Origin: Limnohabitans sp.
GTDB lineage: Bacteria > Pseudomonadota > Gammaproteobacteria > Burkholderiales > Burkholderiaceae_C
Length of the DNA: 48,654 nt
Assembly: GCA_021300495.1 (NCBI GenBank)
Contig: JAJTDK010000012.1
Location: 1 to 48,654, forward strand
Direction: 5' to 3'
Part shown: piece after piece, positions 8,494 through 16,461 of the stretch
Layout: each line of letters starts with the position of its first letter
How positions within the stretch are numbered: position 1 is the first letter of the stretch
Notes under the pieces: generated by a model
Told to the model about the DNA's origin: nothing
The model's input: the letters and a program-made list of their open reading frames with translations, nothing else
Database searches by the model: none
Made by a program: the position numbers and the translations under genes

Positions 8494-10707
8494 TTAAGTA
8501 CTTTCCCTTATGGTTTGAGTTTCATTTATTTTGCTTCTGCGCCATTGGTTGATGAACATGGGAATAACCATGGCAACGCCAACCAAACTGGCTGTGAGAC
8601 TAGGCGCAATCATGAGCAATGCTGCAAATAAGCAAGAAAGTTGCTCCCAGCGTTTCATTTCCACAAACATGAACTTGCTTAAGGAGGCGGCCATGAGCGT
8701 GATGCCAAAAATACAGCCTGTGAAAGTGATGATGAAACTCTCCCAGGTGAAACCTTTGGCCACCAGCAGCAAAGAGGGTGAGAACACAAAGACGAAGGGT
8801 ACCAAAGCTTTGGCCAGCCCTAAGCGGAAGGCCGTGTTACCGGTTTTAAAGGGGTCACTGCCGGCCATACCAGCCGCCGCATAAGCCGCCAACGCCACAG
8901 GGGGTGTGATATCGGCCAATACGCCGTAATAAAAAACAAAGAAGTGGGCCACCAAAGGCTCAACACCCAGACCCACCAAAGTGGGAGCTGCCACTGTGAC
9001 CATGATGATGTAAGTGGCCGTGGTGGGTACACCGCAGCCCATCAAGACGCATACCAAACCCGTCATGATGAGCGCAGCCAGCAAGGTGAGGGTGTTCAAG
9101 GACATCCAGTCAGAGGGAATCACGCCGCCCATGACCGCTGAAATACTTTGCGCAGCTTGCGTGATGATGTAGCTGATTTTGAAACCCACACCGGTGAGTG
9201 TCACCACGCCAATCACGATGCCCACGGTAGCTGCTGCTGCACCTACTGCCAACGCATATTTGGCGCCAGTTTCGAGGGCTTCAACCAAGACATGTGGTTC
9301 GATACGACCCCGAACACCGCCCCAAATGTAGGCTACGGCACCCGTTAGGACAGCCACCACGAAGAGAACCATTTTGATGGTGCTGTTCTCGTTGCCAAAA
9401 TCAGAAAAGGCGATGGTCATCAAGATGACGTGCATGCCAAGCAAAAGCGCCCAGTTTTTCAACTGATTGCCACTGACGCGTGTGGACATGCCCACAATGG
9501 CGCAAGAGCTGATGCCTACAAAGGCTGCTAAGTAAGGCGTACGCCCCGACACCAAGATGCTGATGAGTAAGGCCAAAGGAATGAGGGTGGGCCAACGCAT
9601 TTGCAGGGATTCACGCAGACGTGGCATCTCTTCTTCTGTGAGTCCTCGAAGGCCATATCGCTTGGCTTCAAAGTGAACCTGCATGAAGACGCCAAAGAAG
9701 TGCATGAACGCAGGCACCACAGAGGCCGCGATGATGGTTTGATAAGGTACGTTCAAGAATTCAATCATCAAGAACGCAGCAGCGCCTAAAACGGGGGGCG
9801 TAATTTGGCCGCCCGTAGAGGAAGCCGCTTCAACGGCCGCTGCAAAATGTTTTTTGTAGCCCACCCGAATCATGGCGGGAATGGTCAGTGAGCCTACCGT
9901 GACGGCATTGGCCACGGAAGAGCCGCTGAGCATGCCAAACAAGGCGGATCCAAAGACGCTGACCTTGGCGGGTCCACCAGCGTAGCGGCCGGCAACGGTA
10001 GATGCAACATCAAGAAATAATTGACCTAAACCAATGCGTGTGGCCATGACGCCGAACAGCACAAAGTGAAACACGTAAGTGGCCACAACACCTACTGCCA
10101 CACCATAAATGCCTTGGCTGGTGAGGTATTGGTGGTTGATCATCATCGACCAATTGGCACCTGCGTGTTTGAGTAACCCAGGAAAGTAGGGGCCAAGCAA
10201 TGCATAGACGGTGAAGCCAATCGCAATGATCGGCAAAGGCCAACCCATGGAGCGCCTAGTGGCTTCAAGCAAAGAAATGAACAAGATGCTGCCCATGATG
10301 ACGTCCATGTTGCTGGGGTTGCCCACGCGGAACATCAGGTCATCAAAGACATAAGGAATGTACAGAACACTCAAAGCACATGCGCCTGCTAAGAGCCAAT
10401 CGACCAGCGGCACACCGCCTGGATTTAACAAAGAACTTTTGATGCTTCTCTCAGCAGAGGACGGGCTGAATGCAAAGACCAAAAAAATCATGCCCAGCAC
10501 AAAAGCCAAGTGCACACCACGGTGCGTGATTTCTTGCAACAAACCAAAACCTGCCGTGTAGTAATGGAAGGCAGAAAGGGCAATCAAAAGCCATTTGACG
10601 ATTTGGGTGGCCGGCGGCATGGTGGGCCGAAAGCGCATCTCGGGATCAAACTTTTCTTCGAGCTCTTGTAGCTTTTGATCTTCGGGTAGCAGGGTGGCAG
10701 CGGTCAT
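8494..10707 (-). CDS. TRAP transporter permease, fused 4TM/12TM (DctQ-DctM fusion)
   Basis: This 737-residue polytopic membrane protein fuses the small (DctQ-like) and large (DctM-like) TRAP permease domains in one chain, as is usual for TAXI-type systems. It has an N-terminal cytoplasmic segment, then many hydrophobic helices. The DctM core carries family-typical motifs such as FGMLSGSSVANAVTVG, AASSTGGQITPPVLGAAAF and GCGVPTTATYI. It would import an unknown, probably carboxylated, substrate using an ion gradient together with the TAXI binding protein encoded just upstream. The C-terminal ~60 residues add further hydrophobic helices. A strong intercistronic hairpin separates it from the binding-protein gene. 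Its position 58 bases before coxS suggests that its substrate could feed the molybdo-hydroxylase, which is inference. Confidence 0.93.
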   Translation of the reverse strand: MTAATLLPEDQKLQELEEKFDPEMRFRPTMPPATQIVKWLLIALSAFHYYTAGFGLLQEITHRGVHLAFVLGMIFLVFAFSPSSAERSIKSSLLNPGGVPLVDWLLAGACALSVLYIPYVFDDLMFRVGNPSNMDVIMGSILFISLLEATRRSMGWPLPIIAIGFTVYALLGPYFPGLLKHAGANWSMMINHQYLTSQGIYGVAVGVVATYVFHFVLFGVMATRIGLGQLFLDVASTVAGRYAGGPAKVSVFGSALFGMLSGSSVANAVTVGSLTIPAMIRVGYKKHFAAAVEAASSTGGQITPPVLGAAAFLMIEFLNVPYQTIIAASVVPAFMHFFGVFMQVHFEAKRYGLRGLTEEEMPRLRESLQMRWPTLIPLALLISILVSGRTPYLAAFVGISSCAIVGMSTRVSGNQLKNWALLLGMHVILMTIAFSDFGNENSTIKMVLFVVAVLTGAVAYIWGGVRGRIEPHVLVEALETGAKYALAVGAAAATVGIVIGVVTLTGVGFKISYIITQAAQSISAVMGGVIPSDWMSLNTLTLLAALIMTGLVCVLMGCGVPTTATYIIMVTVAAPTLVGLGVEPLVAHFFVFYYGVLADITPPVALAAYAAAGMAGSDPFKTGNTAFRLGLAKALVPFVFVFSPSLLLVAKGFTWESFIITFTGCIFGITLMAASLSKFMFVEMKRWEQLSCLFAALLMIAPSLTASLVGVAMVIPMFINQWRRSKINETQTIREST

Positions 10708-10732
10708 GAAAATACTCTGGAAACTTCAAGTT

Positions 10733-10767
10733 AAAACGGGCGAGTTAACCATCGGTTAACCCGCCCG
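10733..10767 (-). terminator. Intercistronic hairpin between TAXI and TRAP permease genes
   Basis: Fourteen-base arms at 10737-10750 and 10754-10767 pair with one G-U type mismatch around a 3-base loop. On the minus strand the hairpin is followed by TTTT. It lies after the TAXI stop and before the permease start, so it could act as a partial terminator or 3' stabiliser giving more binding protein than permease. A second small repeat (TTTAAC/GTTAAA) sits right after the TAXI stop. Confidence 0.65.
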
Positions 10768-10790
10768 TAGGCATTTAACAAAGCGTTAAA

Positions 10791-11729
10791 TTACTTCAAC
10801 ACACCGGCTTCGCGGTAGTATTTTTCCGCACCAGGGTGGAAAGGAATGCCAGCGCCTTGCACAGCATTTTTCAAAGTAATGAGTTTGCCTTTGGCGTGGC
10901 CAGCAGCCAGTGCTTTTTGGGTGGACTCGCTGTACAAAGCTTTGGTGATTTGATAGATGGTTTCAGTGTCAGCTTTGGCGCTGGTGACCCATTGAGCGCC
11001 GACTGACAATGTGTTGACAGCGTCAACATCTTTGTAAGTGGCAGCAGGAACGTTATCGACAGCAAAGAAACTGCTGGTGTTGCGCAAGGCTTGAGCTTGT
11101 GCACCTTCAATGGGCAACAAAGCAATGCCACCGCCACTTGAAGCCAACTCGGCAATGGCGCCTGCAGGTGCACCACCCACAAAGAAGAAGGCATCCAAAG
11201 CGCCGTCTTTCATTTTGTCAGCGGCTTGGTTGGGCTTGATGTACTCAGGCCTGATTTCAGATTCTTTGATGTTGTAGGCCGCCAAGATGAGGCGGGCATT
11301 GACCAAAGTGCCAGAGCCTGGCTCGTCTAAAGCAACGCGCTTGCCTTTGAGTTCAGAAATACTTTTGATGCCAGAAGATTTTTTGACCACCACGTGAATA
11401 GTTTCGGGGTAGAGGTTGGCAATCAGGCGCAAGTCTGGAATATTGGGCTTGCCTTCATAAATGCCAGTGCCTTTTTGGGCCCATGTGGCCACATCAGACT
11501 GAGAGAAACCTGATTCCATGGCGCCACTGGCCACGCCATTGACGTTGGCCACAGAGCCGTTGGTGGCTTGTGCGGTGGCAATCAGTTTGCCAGGAATGGA
11601 AACGGCATTGGCAATCATGCCGCCGACGGGGTAATAAGTACCTGCGGTGCCGCCCGTGCCAATGCGGAAAAATGATTGCGCTTGAGCGCTGGTGCTGAGC
11701 GTGAGGGCCATGGGCAATGCCACGGCCAT
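10791..11729 (-). CDS. TAXI-family TRAP transporter solute-binding protein, start damaged
   Basis: The mature part is a complete TAXI (TRAP-associated extracytoplasmic immunogenic) binding protein. It opens with FRIGTGGTAGTYYPVGG and contains NGVASGAMESGFSQSDVA and a DGALDAFFFVGGAPAG region. From ATG 11729 it is 312 residues, with a short signal peptide (MAVALPMALTLSTSAQA). The open frame also encodes an Arg-Arg just upstream (ARRLAIG), which looks like the real n-region of the signal peptide, but no ATG or GTG and no ribosome site lies within reach. The nearest alternative is a TTG at 11741. The 5' end overlaps the crcB reading frame by more than 110 bases, which is best explained by a deletion that removed the original start. 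The protein should bind the substrate of the downstream fused permease. Confidence 0.85.
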   Translation of the reverse strand: MAVALPMALTLSTSAQAQSFFRIGTGGTAGTYYPVGGMIANAVSIPGKLIATAQATNGSVANVNGVASGAMESGFSQSDVATWAQKGTGIYEGKPNIPDLRLIANLYPETIHVVVKKSSGIKSISELKGKRVALDEPGSGTLVNARLILAAYNIKESEIRPEYIKPNQAADKMKDGALDAFFFVGGAPAGAIAELASSGGGIALLPIEGAQAQALRNTSSFFAVDNVPAATYKDVDAVNTLSVGAQWVTSAKADTETIYQITKALYSESTQKALAAGHAKGKLITLKNAVQGAGIPFHPGAEKYYREAGVLK

Positions 11730-12133
11730 GCCGATGGCCAAACGACGTGCAACTTGATCAATTTGACAGTGTAAAGCCCAAAATAGGTCAGAACCAGCGA
11801 TCCGATTAAATGCACGCCGGCTGTGCTGAACGCTAGCAGCAAGCGTCCCTGTTGAAGCATGCCCACCACTTCTGCTGAAAAAGTTGAAAAAGTGGTGAGT
11901 GCACCTAAAAAGCCAGTGATGCAGAAAAGTCGCCATTCAGGATCGATTTGAGGCATATTTTGAAAAATGCCCACGCCAACGCCTACCAAATATCCCCCAA
12001 TGAGATTGGCGGCCAAAGTACCCCAAGGAAAAATGCCCTCTTCAGATGAAGTGGGGTTGAGCCATAAGCCCAATTGCCAGCGCGCCAGAGCACCCAAGCA
12101 CGCACCTGTACAAATGGCAATCACAGAGAGCAT
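11615..12133 (-). CDS. crcB: CrcB/FluC fluoride channel with an out-of-frame C-terminal extension
   Basis: The first ~126 residues are a full CrcB/Fluc fluoride exporter, a small four-helix protein that works as a dimer. Recognisable family motifs are GALARWQLGLWLNP, PWGTLAANLIGGYLVG and GFLGALTTFSTFSAEVV. The family usually ends near this length. Here the frame continues for about 45 more residues (from KLHVVWPSAWPW) that are simply the neighbouring TAXI gene read in another frame. The native stop is therefore missing, probably through a deletion at the crcB-TAXI junction. An AAAGG precedes the ATG by 8 bases. It starts 15 bases after rdgC, leaving no room for a fluoride riboswitch. The four-helix core may still work. 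Confidence 0.85.
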   Translation of the reverse strand: MLSVIAICTGACLGALARWQLGLWLNPTSSEEGIFPWGTLAANLIGGYLVGVGVGIFQNMPQIDPEWRLFCITGFLGALTTFSTFSAEVVGMLQQGRLLLAFSTAGVHLIGSLVLTYFGLYTVKLIKLHVVWPSAWPWHCPWPSRSAPALKRNHFSALARAAPQVLITPSAA

Positions 12134-12148
12134 GTCAATTACCTTTGC

Positions 12149-13090
12149 TTAAAAGGGAGGCCCCTCCGCATCGCTTGCGGCCTCTGCAAACACATTTTCG
12201 CCGCCCAGTGCTTCAATCACATCTTTCAGCATAGGCCCCAGCATGCCGGTGCTCAGCACCACATCGGCATCAAACTTGTCTTCACCCTCTGCGCTGATGG
12301 CCTCAGGTTCAGTGCCATCTAGAAAAGTCACTTTTTTGAGTTGCAAACTTTCGGTTAGAACGAAGCTGGCTTTGCCTTCCCAACTGAGCGCCAATTGGGT
12401 GGGCAGTTTGCCCTCTCGCACATGTTTGCGCACTTCTTCGGTGCTGAGAATGTGTCTTGTGTACTTCACCATGGGCTGATCTTCTGCGCCAGACTTCAAG
12501 ACACATTCTTTTTCAACGCTCAAAGAACGTGGAACTTCGTCTGGGTCTGTAGCTAAAAGCCATGCAGCCATACCTGTTTGGGGAGATGTGGCGGTTTGCA
12601 ACAAGTTCAAGTCGAGGCCTGGCAATGCACGCACCAATTGCGTGATCACCTCATCTGCCTTGCCTGTGCTGCCTGCGTCGATGGCCAACAAGCGATCTTT
12701 GGCGTTGATCCAGACCATGACCGCACCTTGTTTGGCGAAGGCTTGGGGCAGCAAGCTGTGCAAAATGTCTTCGCGCATTTCACGCGTTTCTTTTTTGCCA
12801 GGTTTACGGCCTGTTTGGGCTTCTATTTCTTGTGCTTGAAGTTCAGCTTTGCGTTTGACCACGGAAGAGGGGACAGCTTTGGTTTCTATCAGAAGTTTGG
12901 CAATCCACTGACCGCCGATGGACTCTAGCAAAGGCCCGTTGGCAACATTGCGAGGCTCTGTCCAGCCAACTGATTTGTCTTGTCCGGGGGTGCACTCTGT
13001 AAATCGGTTGGCAGAGAGCGCTGCTTCAATTTCTGGTACGGTAGCGTTCCAGTTGGGCCCAATTCGGTAGGCCATGACATTTTTAAACAC
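12149..13090 (-). CDS. rdgC: Recombination-associated nucleoid protein RdgC
   Basis: RdgC is a ring-shaped dimeric DNA-binding protein that limits RecA filament activity. The sequence matches the family along its length: FKNVMAYRIG at the start, GGQWIAKLLIETKAVPSSVVKRK, KKETREMREDILHSLLP, VWINAKDRLLAIDAGS and LALSWEGKASFVL. I choose the GTG at 13090, giving 313 residues, because AAGGA lies 5 bases upstream and VFKNVMAYR is where family members begin; a longer frame upstream has no such support. It is the first gene of a minus-strand run with crcB and the TAXI gene. A divergent racemase-type gene starts 96 bases away. Confidence 0.93.
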   Translation of the reverse strand: MFKNVMAYRIGPNWNATVPEIEAALSANRFTECTPGQDKSVGWTEPRNVANGPLLESIGGQWIAKLLIETKAVPSSVVKRKAELQAQEIEAQTGRKPGKKETREMREDILHSLLPQAFAKQGAVMVWINAKDRLLAIDAGSTGKADEVITQLVRALPGLDLNLLQTATSPQTGMAAWLLATDPDEVPRSLSVEKECVLKSGAEDQPMVKYTRHILSTEEVRKHVREGKLPTQLALSWEGKASFVLTESLQLKKVTFLDGTEPEAISAEGEDKFDADVVLSTGMLGPMLKDVIEALGGENVFAEAASDAEGPPF

Positions 13091-13109
13091 GAAATTCCTT
13101 TGGATATCC

Positions 13110-13126
13110 TTTGACATTGCGTCAAA
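13110..13126. promoter_or_regulatory. Palindromic operator candidate between rdgC and the racemase gene
   Basis: TTTGAC-ATTGC-GTCAAA is a perfect inverted repeat with 6-base arms and a 5-base spacer. It overlaps the -35 box of the plus-strand promoter candidate, a typical place for a repressor site. The regulator is not identifiable. Confidence 0.4.
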
Positions 13127-13140
13127 TCACTCGACATCAT
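13111..13140 (+). promoter_or_regulatory. Sigma-70-type promoter for the racemase-family gene
   Basis: A perfect TTGACA (-35) at 13111-13116 is followed after 18 bases by CATCAT (4 of 6 matches to TATAAT) at 13135-13140. Transcription would start near 13147, about 40 bases before the ATG at 13187. Confidence 0.5.
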
Positions 13141-13186
13141 AGAGGATGTATTTGGGTAAAAACTGCAGGTGAGAACAGAACTTCAC

Positions 13187-13903
13187 ATGAGCTCAGCAAC
13201 GATTGTTCAAACAGGTTCTAAACCCTGGGGTGTTCTGATGCTGGATACTCAGTTTCCGCGTTGGATGGGCGATATTGGCTGCCCTGTTGGATGGCCTGTT
13301 GATTTGCGCTATCAAAAAGTTAAGGGCATGTTTCCAAAGGAAATTGTCAGAAGTTCGGAAACACTGCAGCAGCACGATGTACTGCCTTTGTTTGTAAAAG
13401 CCGCAGAAGACTTAATGACACAAGGTGTTGGTGGCATCACAACAAGTTGTGGTTTTTTAGTTTTGCTTCAAAATGAATTGCAATCTCGTTTGCCAGTGCC
13501 TGTGTTCACATCAAGTTTGTTGTTGCTGCCACAATTGTTGGCAGACAATGCAACAGTCGGTGTATTGACAATGGATGAGCTTGCGCTGGGAGATGCGCAT
13601 TTTCTTGCTGCTGGCGTTTTACACAAAGACCTGTCCAGACTCAGAATACAAGGTGTTTCGGGCGAGGAAGAATTTGCAAGTGCCATTATGGAAAATCGCT
13701 TGCAGATGAATTTTGAAGCGGCGCAGAGAAGCGTGGTTTCTGCCGCAGTAGCACTGCAGAAAAAGTCGCCAGAGTTGCGTCATGTGGTGCTGGAATGCAC
13801 CAACATGCCGCCCTACGCCAAGGCCATCGAGGTTGCTACAGGCTGGCAGTTGCACAGCCTGCATCAACTGCTCAAAGCTTCATCTGCTGAGGCATCCAAG
13901 TGA
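13187..13903 (+). CDS. Aspartate/glutamate racemase-superfamily protein
   Basis: This 238-residue protein has the two-cysteine layout of the Asp/Glu racemase superfamily: Cys88 in GGITTSCGFL and Cys204 in VVLECTNMPPYA. In racemases these act as paired acid/base catalysts on either face of the substrate; related enzymes isomerise maleate or decarboxylate arylmalonates. The N-terminal GVLMLDTQFPRWMGDIG is typical of an uncharacterised subgroup common in betaproteobacteria. I use ATG 13187; a GTG six codons upstream is possible, and neither has a clear ribosome site. It lies beside a DctPQM transporter and a 5-oxoprolinase, which suggests a small acidic amino-acid-like substrate such as 5-oxoproline or glutamate. 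Its 3' end overlaps the convergent dctM by 40 bases. Confidence 0.8.
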   Translation: MSSATIVQTGSKPWGVLMLDTQFPRWMGDIGCPVGWPVDLRYQKVKGMFPKEIVRSSETLQQHDVLPLFVKAAEDLMTQGVGGITTSCGFLVLLQNELQSRLPVPVFTSSLLLLPQLLADNATVGVLTMDELALGDAHFLAAGVLHKDLSRLRIQGVSGEEEFASAIMENRLQMNFEAAQRSVVSAAVALQKKSPELRHVVLECTNMPPYAKAIEVATGWQLHSLHQLLKASSAEASK

Positions 13904-14919
13904 CAATGAGTCATGCCCTGCAAGACGAACAGGTTGAACCCGACAGGCGGCGTGATTTGCGCCATCTCAACCACCAGCACAATGAAAATACCAAACCACA
14001 AAGGATCGATACCCGCCTTTTGAACGGTGGGCATGATGACGCCCATGGTGAGGACCACCATGGAGATACCGTCTAGAAAACAACCGAGTACGATATAAAA
14101 AACAGTAAGTGCCAAAATGAGTTCGAATTGGCTAAGCCCTAGGGTAGCAATCCATTCTGCCAAGTGCCTTGGGAGGCCAATGTAGCCCATCGACAAAGTT
14201 AAGAAGGATGCGCCAGCCAAAATCAGGGCAATCATGCAGTAGAGCCGAGTAGCACCCATCAAGGATTCTTTGAAGCTAGACCAGTTGAGCGAACCTTGAG
14301 CCGCAGACAAAACCATGGCGCCAACAACGCCGACAGCGGCTGCTTCAGTGGCAGTGGCAATACCAGCATAAATGGAGCCGAGTACCGCAATAAAAAGTTT
14401 GGCAATAGAAACATCGGCCGTGACGCCATACACGATCATGATGATGGAGGGCGGAATGAGCAAACCAAGTGTGCCGGCACCGGCCAAGGTGCCTATGACC
14501 ATGTTGTCTGGATAACCTCTTTGGGACAGCTCAGGCAAGGTCATTTTGCCAATGGTGGCGCAAGTCGCTGCCGACGATCCCGATACGGCCGCAAAGATGG
14601 TGCACCCAGCGACGTTGGTGTGAAGCAAGCGCCCAGGTAGTGCTTGCAGCCAAGGTGCTAAGCCTTTGAACATGTCTTGACTCAGGCGTGTTCTAAAAAG
14701 AATTTCACCCATCCATATAAACAAGGGCAAGGCTGTGAGTGTCCAGCTCGACGAAGAGCCCCAGATGGTGACTGACATGGCATCGCCTGCAGGACGGCTG
14801 CTGAACAATTGCATGCCCACCCAAGCCACACCTGACAAAGACAGACCGATCCAAACACCGCTGCCTAAAATTAAAAACAGCGTGACAACCAGCAAGGCTG
14901 TGATGAAAAGGTCATTCAT
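13864..14919 (-). CDS. dctM: TRAP transporter large permease DctM, internally deleted and C-terminally truncated
   Basis: This is clearly a DctM-type TRAP permease: FAAVSGSSAATCATIGKM, GAGTLGLLIPPSIIMIVYG, ATATEAAAVGVVGAM and EMAQITPPVGFNLFVLQGM. At 351 residues it is short for a family usually about 425-440 long. Two parts are missing. After SIAKLFIA (about residue 178, near 14385) the normal GVLPG-type helix, cytoplasmic loop and start of the next helix are absent, and the frame resumes directly with VLGSIYAGIATATEAA. At the end, the usual ~45 residues after LQGMT are replaced by a short tail (HCHLDASADEALSS) read from the opposite strand of the racemase gene. Both changes keep the frame open. 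Transport activity is probably lost. It starts 2 bases after the dctQ stop. Confidence 0.85.
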   Translation of the reverse strand: MNDLFITALLVVTLFLILGSGVWIGLSLSGVAWVGMQLFSSRPAGDAMSVTIWGSSSSWTLTALPLFIWMGEILFRTRLSQDMFKGLAPWLQALPGRLLHTNVAGCTIFAAVSGSSAATCATIGKMTLPELSQRGYPDNMVIGTLAGAGTLGLLIPPSIIMIVYGVTADVSIAKLFIAVLGSIYAGIATATEAAAVGVVGAMVLSAAQGSLNWSSFKESLMGATRLYCMIALILAGASFLTLSMGYIGLPRHLAEWIATLGLSQFELILALTVFYIVLGCFLDGISMVVLTMGVIMPTVQKAGIDPLWFGIFIVLVVEMAQITPPVGFNLFVLQGMTHCHLDASADEALSS

Positions 14920-14921
14920 GT

Positions 14922-15431
14922 TTATTCGTTGTGAAGTGCTGCATCTGACTGCGCAGATTCTCGTTTGCCTAAGCATTCCAGAATGAACTCATCTACAAAG
15001 GCGACTGCCAAAATGAGCGTGCCTAGGGCCATGGCAATTTGTGGAATCCACAAAGGGGTTGCGTCGTTACCGGTAGAGATGTCGTGAAATGTGAAGGACT
15101 GCCATGACAGCCTGATGCTGTAGTAGGCCAACAAACAAGCAAGAAGGGAGGCCATACCAAGTGCCCACAACTCAATGCCTTTGAGCCAACCGCCTTTAAA
15201 GCGACTGATTAAAACTGTGACTCGAATATGTTCACCGCGCTTCAAGGTGTGAGCGAGTGCTAAAAATCCGCTGGCCGCCATGCAATAGCCAGCATAGGCA
15301 TCGGTGCCTCTGATGTGAAAGTTAAACTCTCGGCCAATGATGGACAACAAAACCATCAGCAGCATGGCGCACATGAAAAGCGCCGCCAAAGAGGCGGCGC
15401 TGTCATAGATGCGGTTTAAAAAAACACGCAT
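14922..15431 (-). CDS. dctQ: TRAP transporter small permease DctQ
   Basis: This 169-residue protein has four hydrophobic segments and the DctQ family pattern: AALFMCAMLLMVLLSIIGRE, then a conserved RGTDAYAGYCMAASGFLALAHTL stretch with GEHIRV, and a third and fourth helix toward the C-terminus. It would form the small membrane subunit with DctM. The length is normal and no defect is visible, in contrast to dctM. The gene starts 6 bases after the dctP stop, and dctM begins 2 bases after its own stop, so dctP-Q-M form one operon. Confidence 0.9.
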   Translation of the reverse strand: MRVFLNRIYDSAASLAALFMCAMLLMVLLSIIGREFNFHIRGTDAYAGYCMAASGFLALAHTLKRGEHIRVTVLISRFKGGWLKGIELWALGMASLLACLLAYYSIRLSWQSFTFHDISTGNDATPLWIPQIAMALGTLILAVAFVDEFILECLGKRESAQSDAALHNE

Positions 15432-15437
15432 CGTGAA

Positions 15438-16421
15438 TCAAGGCTTCTTGTACGCATCTACCAAGGCTTTGCCTTCAGGCCCTGCCTTATCTAGCCATTC
15501 TTTCAACATCACATCGCCGACTTTTTTCATGTCCGCTTTGAGTTGAGCAGATGGCGCCACAATGTTCATGCCGTTTTTCTTGAGCAAGTCAATGTACTCG
15601 CCGTTTTTAGCTTGTGACACTTTCCAGCCGCGGGTATCTGCATCTGCGCCGGCTTTCAAGACGGCTTGTTTGGTGGCGGCATCGAGGGCGTCAAAGGCAG
15701 CTTTGTTCATGATGACTGCGTTTTTTGGAAGCCAAGCTTGCGTGTCGTACCAGTACTTGATGTGCTCGTAAGTTTTAGAGTCGTAGCCTGTTGAGCCAGA
15801 TGACATGTAGCTTTCAACCACGCCAGTGGCCATGGCTTGGGACAATTCGGCGGCTTGAACCGTGACGGGTTGAGCGCCCACCAACTCTGCAATTCGAGCT
15901 GTTGAAGGGCTGTAAGCGCGCCACTTCACGCCTTTTAAATCGGCTGCTGAGTTGATCGGCTTTTTCACATAGATGCCTTGCGGAGGCCATGCCACTGAAT
16001 ACAGCAACATCATGCCTTGTTCGCCTAACTTCTTCTCGAGGAAAGGACGTTGAACTTTGTAGAGCTTGAATGATTCTTCATAGCTATCGGCCAAGAATGG
16101 CAGGCCGTCAGCGCCAAACAATTGCCATTCGTTTTGGAAATTGGCCAGCAAAATTTCACCAATTTGAGCCTGGCCGCCTTGAACCGCGCGCTTGATCTCT
16201 GGCGCTTTAAACAGGGAGGCATTGGCGTGCACTGTAATTTTCAGCTTGCCGCCAGTTGCTTTGTCGACGTCATTGGCAAATTGAACCAAGTTCTCTGTGT
16301 GGAAATTGCTGGCGGGGTAAGCCGCTGGCAAGTCCCATTTGGTTTGGGCTTGGGCAGATGTCAAGCCAGAAAAGGCAATGACAGTGGTGGCCAGTGCCAG
16401 GGAAAGATGACGTCTTTTCAT
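15438..16421 (-). CDS. dctP: TRAP transporter periplasmic binding protein DctP
   Basis: This 327-residue solute-binding protein has a signal peptide of about 25 residues (MKRRHLSLALATTVIAF to TSAQA). DctP-family landmarks are VDKATGGKLKITVHANASLF, GQAQIGEILLANFQNEW, a GVKWRAYSP segment just before the conserved binding Arg region, and ELSQAMATGVVESYMSSGS. The start at 16421 is chosen because GGAG lies 5 bases upstream and an ideal signal peptide follows; the open frame upstream is hydrophobic but unrelated. It heads the dctP-Q-M operon and diverges from the 5-oxoprolinase gene, with which it shares a 196-base control region. The substrate could be 5-oxoproline or a related cyclic amide, which is inference from context. 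Confidence 0.9.
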   Translation of the reverse strand: MKRRHLSLALATTVIAFSGLTSAQAQTKWDLPAAYPASNFHTENLVQFANDVDKATGGKLKITVHANASLFKAPEIKRAVQGGQAQIGEILLANFQNEWQLFGADGLPFLADSYEESFKLYKVQRPFLEKKLGEQGMMLLYSVAWPPQGIYVKKPINSAADLKGVKWRAYSPSTARIAELVGAQPVTVQAAELSQAMATGVVESYMSSGSTGYDSKTYEHIKYWYDTQAWLPKNAVIMNKAAFDALDAATKQAVLKAGADADTRGWKVSQAKNGEYIDLLKKNGMNIVAPSAQLKADMKKVGDVMLKEWLDKAGPEGKALVDAYKKP

Positions 16422-16461
16422 GTGAACTCCGTTGAGTAAAAAAGTTGAACTGCTTTGCAAG

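Noticed and set aside
11730-11936. Long N-terminal extension of the TAXI protein to 381 residues
   Set aside because: The added ~69 residues are the crcB coding region read in another frame, rich in His/Phe and unlike any signal peptide.
12134-12148. Fluoride riboswitch upstream of crcB
   Set aside because: Only 15 bases separate crcB from rdgC, too few for the aptamer.
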